From Terrimonas sp. (lineage in GTDB: Bacteria; Bacteroidota; Bacteroidia; Chitinophagales; Chitinophagaceae): a stretch of DNA of 64,000 nt. The translations under genes and the position numbers were made by a program. Numbering within the stretch: the stretch's first letter is position 1; each line of letters starts with the position of its first letter. The notes below the pieces were generated by a model that was not told the origin of the DNA, did no database searches, and saw only the letters and a list, made by a program, of their open reading frames with translations. This document shows, in pieces, positions 59,611-64,000 of the stretch. Where the stretch lies: positions 248,001-312,000 of the forward strand of contig WGMO01000001.1 in NCBI GenBank assembly GCA_016125075.1. Direction: 5' to 3'.

Positions 59611-61611
59611 ATGAAACTCCCATTCCCCAAAACATGGCAGGCCCTGTTGCTTGTATCGGCTGCACTTTTTATGCTTCAAAGCTGCAAACCCAAAGGGGCC
59701 CAATCGGCGGTTGGCGGTGACGCTGCATCAAAAACCTATGTACCACCCGGAAAATACGATGAATTGTACAATTTTGTATCCGGGGGCTTCAGCGGCCAGT
59801 TATCCGTTTACGGTATCCCGTCCGGGAGGCTGTTCAGGGTAATTCCCGTATTTTCAGTAGACCCTGAAAAAGGCTATGGTTTCAGTGAGGAAACAAAACC
59901 CATGTTAAATACTTCACATGGTTTTGTACCCTGGGATGATGCACACCACCCGGAACTTTCACAGACCAACGGTGAAATTGACGGACGCTGGATCTTTATC
60001 AATGGGAATAATACCCCACGGATAGCCAGGATTGATCTCAGGACTTTCCGGACTGCCGAAATCATCGAAATACCGAACAGTGCAGGCAATCACTCCTCTG
60101 CATTCGTAACCCCCAGCACGGAATATGTGGTGGCAGGCTGCCGTTTCAGTATTCCAATGGATAATATGAATGGTGATGTTCCTATCAGCACCTATAAACA
60201 AAATTTCAAGGGAACGGTAAGTTTTATCAAAGTGGATTCCATCACCGGAAACTTGAAACTTGCCTTCCAGATCCTGACTCCCGGAGTAAATTTCGACCTG
60301 AGTCATGCCGGTAAAGGCCCCAGCAATGGATGGTTTTTCTTTTCCTGTTATAACTCCGAACAGGCGAACACTTTGCTCGAAGTAAACGCATCGCAGCGGG
60401 ATAAGGATTTCATCATGGCCGTAAACTGGAAAAAAGCTGAGGAATATCTGCAACAGGGAAAAGGGAAAAAGCAAGCCGTACGGTATGCCCATAATATCTA
60501 TAATGAAAAAAGTCATACCGCTATTTCCAATATTGAAACGGAAACCACAATTCTTGACTATAAAGAATTAAAAGACCTGATTTACCTGATTCCCTGTCCA
60601 AAATCACCCCACGGCTGTGATGTTGATCCCACCGGCGAATACATTGTAGGGAGTGGTAAACTGGCAGCACTAATGCCTGTGTTTTCATTTGCCAAGATAC
60701 AACAGGCCATTGCCGATAAGAATTATGATGGAGACTATGAAGGCATCCCCGTTATCAAATATGAAGCCGCTTTACATGGTGAAGTGCAAAAACCCGGTTT
60801 GGGACCCTTGCATACGGAATTTGACAATAATGGAAATGCGTATACATCAATGTTTGTGTCCTCCGAAATTGTAAAATGGAACGTGAAAAGCCTGCAGGTG
60901 CTCGACAGGGTTCCCACTTACTATTCCATTGGCCATCTTTGTGTACCGGGAGGAGATAGCCGGAAGCCCTATGGAAAATATGTAATTGCCTACAACAAAA
61001 TCACGAAAGACCGGTTTTTACCCACCGGTCCGGAACTGACACAAAGTGCGCAATTGTATGATATCAGCGGTGACAAAATGAAATTAATCCTTGATTTCCC
61101 CACCATTGGGGAGCCACACTATGCACAAGCCTGCCCGGCTGCCCTGATCACGAAAAATTCCGTGAAGTTCTATAAAATTGAAGAGAACGAGAATGCTTTT
61201 GTCTCCAAGGGAGACAAAGAAACAAAAGTGGTGAGAAACGGTAAACGGGTTGATGTGTATATGACTGCCATCCGGTCGCATTTTACGCCGGATAATATTG
61301 AAGGAATCAAAATGGGGGATGAAGTTTATTTCCATGTCACCAATATGGAACAGGACTGGGATGTTCCCCATGGTTTTGCAATCAAAGGCGCCAACAATGC
61401 AGAATTACTCATTATGCCCGGTGAAACACAAACCCTGAAATGGATACCTGAAAAAACGGGTATGTACCCGATGTATTGTACCGACTTTTGCTCTGCCCTG
61501 CACCAGGAGATGCAAGGGTATATAAGAGTGTCTCCCGCAGGCAGTAACGTCCCGATTTATTTTGGAACCGGGCAAACAGCTAATCCGAGTGAGGCTGCCA
61601 AAACGGAATGA
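59611..61611 (+). CDS. nosZ: nitrous-oxide reductase, clade II (Sec lipoprotein type)
   Basis: Copper enzyme reducing N2O to N2 in the periplasm. 666 residues. The N-terminus is a Sec lipoprotein signal (ALLLVSAALFMLQSCKPK), not a Tat signal, which places it in clade II. Histidines of the CuZ site are in DDAHHPELS, GNHSSAFVTPS, DLSHAGKGPSN, KSPHGCDVDPTGEY, GPLHTEFDNNGNAY, IGHLCVPGGDS and GEPHYAQAC. The CuA domain has C623-x3-C627-x3-H631-x2-M634 (YCTDFCSALHQEM) and a preceding VPHGF segment. No nir or nor genes lie in the window. Confidence 0.97.
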   Translation: MKLPFPKTWQALLLVSAALFMLQSCKPKGAQSAVGGDAASKTYVPPGKYDELYNFVSGGFSGQLSVYGIPSGRLFRVIPVFSVDPEKGYGFSEETKPMLNTSHGFVPWDDAHHPELSQTNGEIDGRWIFINGNNTPRIARIDLRTFRTAEIIEIPNSAGNHSSAFVTPSTEYVVAGCRFSIPMDNMNGDVPISTYKQNFKGTVSFIKVDSITGNLKLAFQILTPGVNFDLSHAGKGPSNGWFFFSCYNSEQANTLLEVNASQRDKDFIMAVNWKKAEEYLQQGKGKKQAVRYAHNIYNEKSHTAISNIETETTILDYKELKDLIYLIPCPKSPHGCDVDPTGEYIVGSGKLAALMPVFSFAKIQQAIADKNYDGDYEGIPVIKYEAALHGEVQKPGLGPLHTEFDNNGNAYTSMFVSSEIVKWNVKSLQVLDRVPTYYSIGHLCVPGGDSRKPYGKYVIAYNKITKDRFLPTGPELTQSAQLYDISGDKMKLILDFPTIGEPHYAQACPAALITKNSVKFYKIEENENAFVSKGDKETKVVRNGKRVDVYMTAIRSHFTPDNIEGIKMGDEVYFHVTNMEQDWDVPHGFAIKGANNAELLIMPGETQTLKWIPEKTGMYPMYCTDFCSALHQEMQGYIRVSPAGSNVPIYFGTGQTANPSEAAKTE

Positions 61612-61617
61612 ATATAC

Positions 61618-61660
61618 AAGCAGCAACCCTCCCTACCAGTAGGGTTGCTGCTTATTTTTT
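61618..61660 (+). terminator. strong hairpin between nosZ and the fasciclin gene
   Basis: A 13-bp stem (AAGCAGCAACCCT with its complement) with a 10-base loop, followed by ATTTTTT. It lies inside the nos gene group and would reduce or end transcription after nosZ. Confidence 0.88.
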
Positions 61661-61681
61661 ACCGCATACAAACGATTTAAT

Positions 61682-62254
61682 ATGAAAAAGATTAAACAGT
61701 TTATTCCTGTCATATTCTTATCCCTGCTATCCATTTGTTGCAATAATGCTACAGAGAGCGGGCCATCCAATACCAACCAGGATCTATCCCAGACAGGGGG
61801 TGGCCAGGATAATGTGCAGGACAACGAATCCCAAAAGGATATTGTAAAAATCGCCATAGGGTCAAAAGACCACAGCACCCTTGTAGCGGCTTTAAAACAG
61901 GCCGATTATGTCGATGACCTCACTAATGCCGGGCCATTTACCGTATTTGCCCCGACGAATGCAGCCTTTGAAAAATTACCCGCCGGGACCGTGGAATCGC
62001 TGATGAAAAATGAAAAAAAATCAGACTTGCAGAACTTGTTGGAGTATCATGTTTCCATTGGTGTTTTTAAAGAAGATATGCTGCAGGATGGTCAAACCAT
62101 TGGGCAAGCCAATAGCGAAAAGATCTTTATCAAAAAAACCCCGGATGGCAAGATAAAGATTAATGGTACTGCCAATATCATCGCCGCAATACCGGCGAGC
62201 AATGGACTTATTTATGTGATTGATGAAGTATTACTGCCCCCGGTTAAAAATTAA
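61682..62254 (+). CDS. fasciclin (FAS1) domain lipoprotein
   Basis: 190 residues with a lipoprotein signal (VIFLSLLSICCNN, lipid cysteine at 19 or 20), a low-complexity Asn/Gln/Asp linker and one FAS1 domain (DHSTLVAALKQADYVDDLTNAGPFTVFAPTNAAFEKLP in outline, ending NGLIYVIDEVLLPP). FAS1 proteins mediate protein or surface adhesion. A FAS1 gene beside nosZ is known from Bacteroidota nos clusters, where its role is not established. It follows the hairpin at 61618. Confidence 0.9.
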   Translation: MKKIKQFIPVIFLSLLSICCNNATESGPSNTNQDLSQTGGGQDNVQDNESQKDIVKIAIGSKDHSTLVAALKQADYVDDLTNAGPFTVFAPTNAAFEKLPAGTVESLMKNEKKSDLQNLLEYHVSIGVFKEDMLQDGQTIGQANSEKIFIKKTPDGKIKINGTANIIAAIPASNGLIYVIDEVLLPPVKN

Positions 62255-62314
62255 TCGAAATGAATGTATGGGTGGAAGCCCTTTAGCGCAAAGCAGACAA
62301 CATAAAGAAAAATC

Positions 62315-63346
62315 ATGAAGCATCCATTAAGTGTAACATCAAGAATTCTGGTAGCATTTGCCAGTGGGGCCCTGTTGGCAGTTTATTTCTTACCCGCCTG
62401 GAGGATTGACCTTTTTGCGCCCCAATACCCCGAAGGGCTCTCCATGTTTATTTGGATCAATAAGATAACGGGCGATGTTGATATCATCAACGGGCTCAAC
62501 CACTATATTGGTATGAAACATATTTCTGCGGACATGTTTCCGGAATTCAGGTTTTTACCTTATGTGGTGGGGTTTTTTATTGTACTGGGTATGCTGGCTT
62601 CCATAACAGGGAACAGAAAACTGCTGGCGGCATATGTTCTCTTTACCGTTATTGGTGGTGTACTGGTTCCCTATGATCTATACCGCTGGGGGTATGCCTA
62701 TGGTCATGAGCTGGATCCAAAAGCTGCCATACAGGTCCCGGGGCTTTCTTATCAACCACCGGTATTCGGGCATAAACGATTGCTCAATTTTGATGCTTAT
62801 TCTTTCCCCGATGTTGCGGGTTGGATCGTATTCGGAGCAGGTTTATTGGCAGCATCAGTGCTCTTTTTTGAATGGTATAGGTCCCGGAAAGGTAGAGCAA
62901 TCCCTGTAAAAACTATCCTGATCGCTTTTTGCATGCTTATTTTCCCGTTTACTTCCTGTACCGTAAAACCAGTTCCTTTTAACATCGGAAAAGATAATTG
63001 CACGATGTGCAAGATGGGAGTGGCTGACCTACGGTTTGGGGGGGAGATCATTACAAAAAAAGGAAAGATTTTCAAATTTGATGATGCCGGTTGCCTGTTG
63101 ACATATATAAAATCCGGTGAAATGGATACGACCCAAATCAAAGATATCCTTATCATGAATTTCTTACATCCCAACACCTTCATTACGACAAGTAAGAGCC
63201 AGTTCCTGGTCTCCTCATCGATCAAAAGCCCCATGAACAGCAGTATAGCCGGATTCGAAAACAGGGCCGTGGCAGAAAAAGTGAAAGGGGAAAATGAGGG
63301 AGAAATCATGAGCTGGCAAGAACTGCAAAACAGCACTGCACAATGA
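62315..63346 (+). CDS. nosL: NosL-type copper chaperone fused to an N-terminal membrane domain
   Basis: 343 residues. Residues 1 to about 195 form a polytopic membrane region with about four helices (ILVAFASGALLAVYFLPAW, FLPYVVGFFIVLGMLASI, LLAAYVLFTVIGGVLV, VAGWIVFGAGLLAASVLFF). An internal signal-like helix follows (ILIAFCMLIFPFTSC, lipobox-like C215), then a NosL domain with the copper motif C229-x2-C232-x-M234 (NCTMCKMGVADLRFGGEI) and the FDDAGCLLTYI segment. NosL delivers copper to NosZ. The stop overlaps the nosD start (ATGA). No frameshift is needed: the fusion is one open frame. Confidence 0.88.
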   Translation: MKHPLSVTSRILVAFASGALLAVYFLPAWRIDLFAPQYPEGLSMFIWINKITGDVDIINGLNHYIGMKHISADMFPEFRFLPYVVGFFIVLGMLASITGNRKLLAAYVLFTVIGGVLVPYDLYRWGYAYGHELDPKAAIQVPGLSYQPPVFGHKRLLNFDAYSFPDVAGWIVFGAGLLAASVLFFEWYRSRKGRAIPVKTILIAFCMLIFPFTSCTVKPVPFNIGKDNCTMCKMGVADLRFGGEIITKKGKIFKFDDAGCLLTYIKSGEMDTTQIKDILIMNFLHPNTFITTSKSQFLVSSSIKSPMNSSIAGFENRAVAEKVKGENEGEIMSWQELQNSTAQ

Positions 63347-64000
63347 CACGCTTTTACCTGTTAATATTGAGCCTGGTTATTACGTCCCGTGTATTATCCA
63401 ATACGATAAGAGTTGGCAGCAATGAAAAATTGAAAACAATCAAACAGGCGTTGCTGCTGGCAAAAAGTGGCGATACGGTTCTTGTACAGTATGGGATCTA
63501 CCGCGAAGGTTCCCTCACCATAACAAAACCGCTAACCCTTCTCGGAATAGGCTTCCCGGTTCTGGACGGTGAAAACAAAGTTGAAAACCTTGTCATCAGC
63601 GGAAAAGATGTTACCATAAGGGGATTCCAATTCAGGGACTCCAGGCATTCCAGTTCAAATGATTATGCTGCCATCGACATTATCGATGCTACCAACATCC
63701 GCATTGACAACAATAAAATCATCAATGCCCATTTTGGCATCCACATTGCTAACTCTACCTATTGTACGGTTAGTAATAATTTCATCAAAGGGCAAGCCGT
63801 ATCGGAACAAAGTGCGGGAAATGGCATCCATATCTGGAAATCTGACCATGCCACTATTGAAAACAACCATATCCAGGGTCACAGGGATGGTATATATTTT
63901 GAATTTGTAACACAATCGGTCATTCGAAAAAACACCAGTGAAAACAATATCCGTTATGGCCTTCATTTCATGTTTTCCCACCAGGATCAATATATCGGTA
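63343..64000 (+). CDS. nosD: nitrous oxide reductase maturation protein NosD (N-terminal part)
   Basis: Open from ATG 63343, overlapping the nosL stop, to the window edge (219 codons). Signal peptide (MTRFYLLILSLVITSRVLS) followed by a right-handed parallel beta-helix typical of NosD/CASH domains: LKTIKQALLLAKSGDTVLVQYGIYREG, KPLTLLGIGFPVLDGEN, DVTIRGFQFRDS, NIRIDNNKIINAHFGIHIAN, CTVSNNFIKG, HATIENNHIQGHRDGIYFEF, SVIRKNTSENNIRYGLHFMFSH. NosD works with NosFY in maturing the CuZ site of NosZ; nosF and nosY are expected downstream of the window. Confidence 0.95.
   Translation, partial: MTRFYLLILSLVITSRVLSNTIRVGSNEKLKTIKQALLLAKSGDTVLVQYGIYREGSLTITKPLTLLGIGFPVLDGENKVENLVISGKDVTIRGFQFRDSRHSSSNDYAAIDIIDATNIRIDNNKIINAHFGIHIANSTYCTVSNNFIKGQAVSEQSAGNGIHIWKSDHATIENNHIQGHRDGIYFEFVTQSVIRKNTSENNIRYGLHFMFSHQDQYIG

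Overview
The window is chromosomal DNA from a member of the Bacteroidota, most likely a Chitinophagaceae-type bacterium. Evidence: promoters of the Bacteroidota type (TTG, about 20 bases, TAnnTTTG) in front of many genes; a short primary sigma factor of about 290 residues; a protein ending in a type IX secretion (T9SS) sorting domain; DUF4836, DUF2490 and DUF3471-like proteins; a short NuoG without the molybdopterin domain; and a Sec-lipoprotein (clade II) nitrous oxide reductase. No tRNA, rRNA, insertion sequence, prophage or CRISPR array was seen.

Layout. 1-11745 (minus strand): respiratory complex I, nuoA-B-C-D-E-[SnoaL-like protein]-F-G-H-I-J-K-L-M, with nuoM cut by the window edge. 11843-15665 (minus): a TPR protein, a PstS-like lipoprotein, a small membrane protein and TonB. 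15785-23721: low-molecular-weight phosphatase, hisS, DUF4836, rlmN, a Spy/CpxP-like protein with a collagen-like tail, and two pseudouridine synthases. 23743-29655 (minus): a tetrapyrrole operon made of 5-aminolevulinate synthase, a HemC-HemD fusion, HemB, a DUF2490 protein, the CysG-type siroheme dehydrogenase and a TauE/SafE exporter. 29824-33546: a divergent pair, a sulfite-reductase-like half-domain protein and a sulfite reductase carrying a C-terminal HEPN domain. 33858-34150: a frameshifted remnant of an alternative F1-ATPase beta gene. 34225-37817: barrel protein, T9SS protein, ankyrin and hemerythrin proteins, methyltransferase. 37853-44262 (minus): cobA, cysN, cysD, cysH, 1-Cys peroxiredoxin, an Rrf2 regulator, OsmC and a CDF transporter. 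44296-54931: LptF/G permease, rpoD, ffh, rpsP, rimM, dinB, M20 peptidase, S4 protein, Hsp20. 54993-64000: a receiver-CRP regulator, a PAS histidine kinase, Ric/ScdA, an NsrR-like Rrf2 protein, then cytochrome c, nosZ, a fasciclin protein, a NosL fusion and nosD (cut by the edge).

The strongest system-level observation is a local sulfur regulon. A 23-bp imperfect palindrome (TAGTCTAC-N7-GTAGGGTA) occurs four times, each over or beside a promoter: before the 5-aminolevulinate synthase operon, the HEPN sulfite reductase, cysD, and the peroxiredoxin-cysH pair. A CymR-like Rrf2 repressor with a Cys cluster is encoded next to the last site. This ties sulfate activation and reduction to synthesis of the siroheme the reductase needs, and the tetrapyrrole branch begins with a Shemin-type synthase that is unexpected in this phylum. 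A second Rrf2 protein lies beside the N2O reductase operon, whose promoter carries a perfect 32-bp palindrome and an FNR-like half-conserved box.
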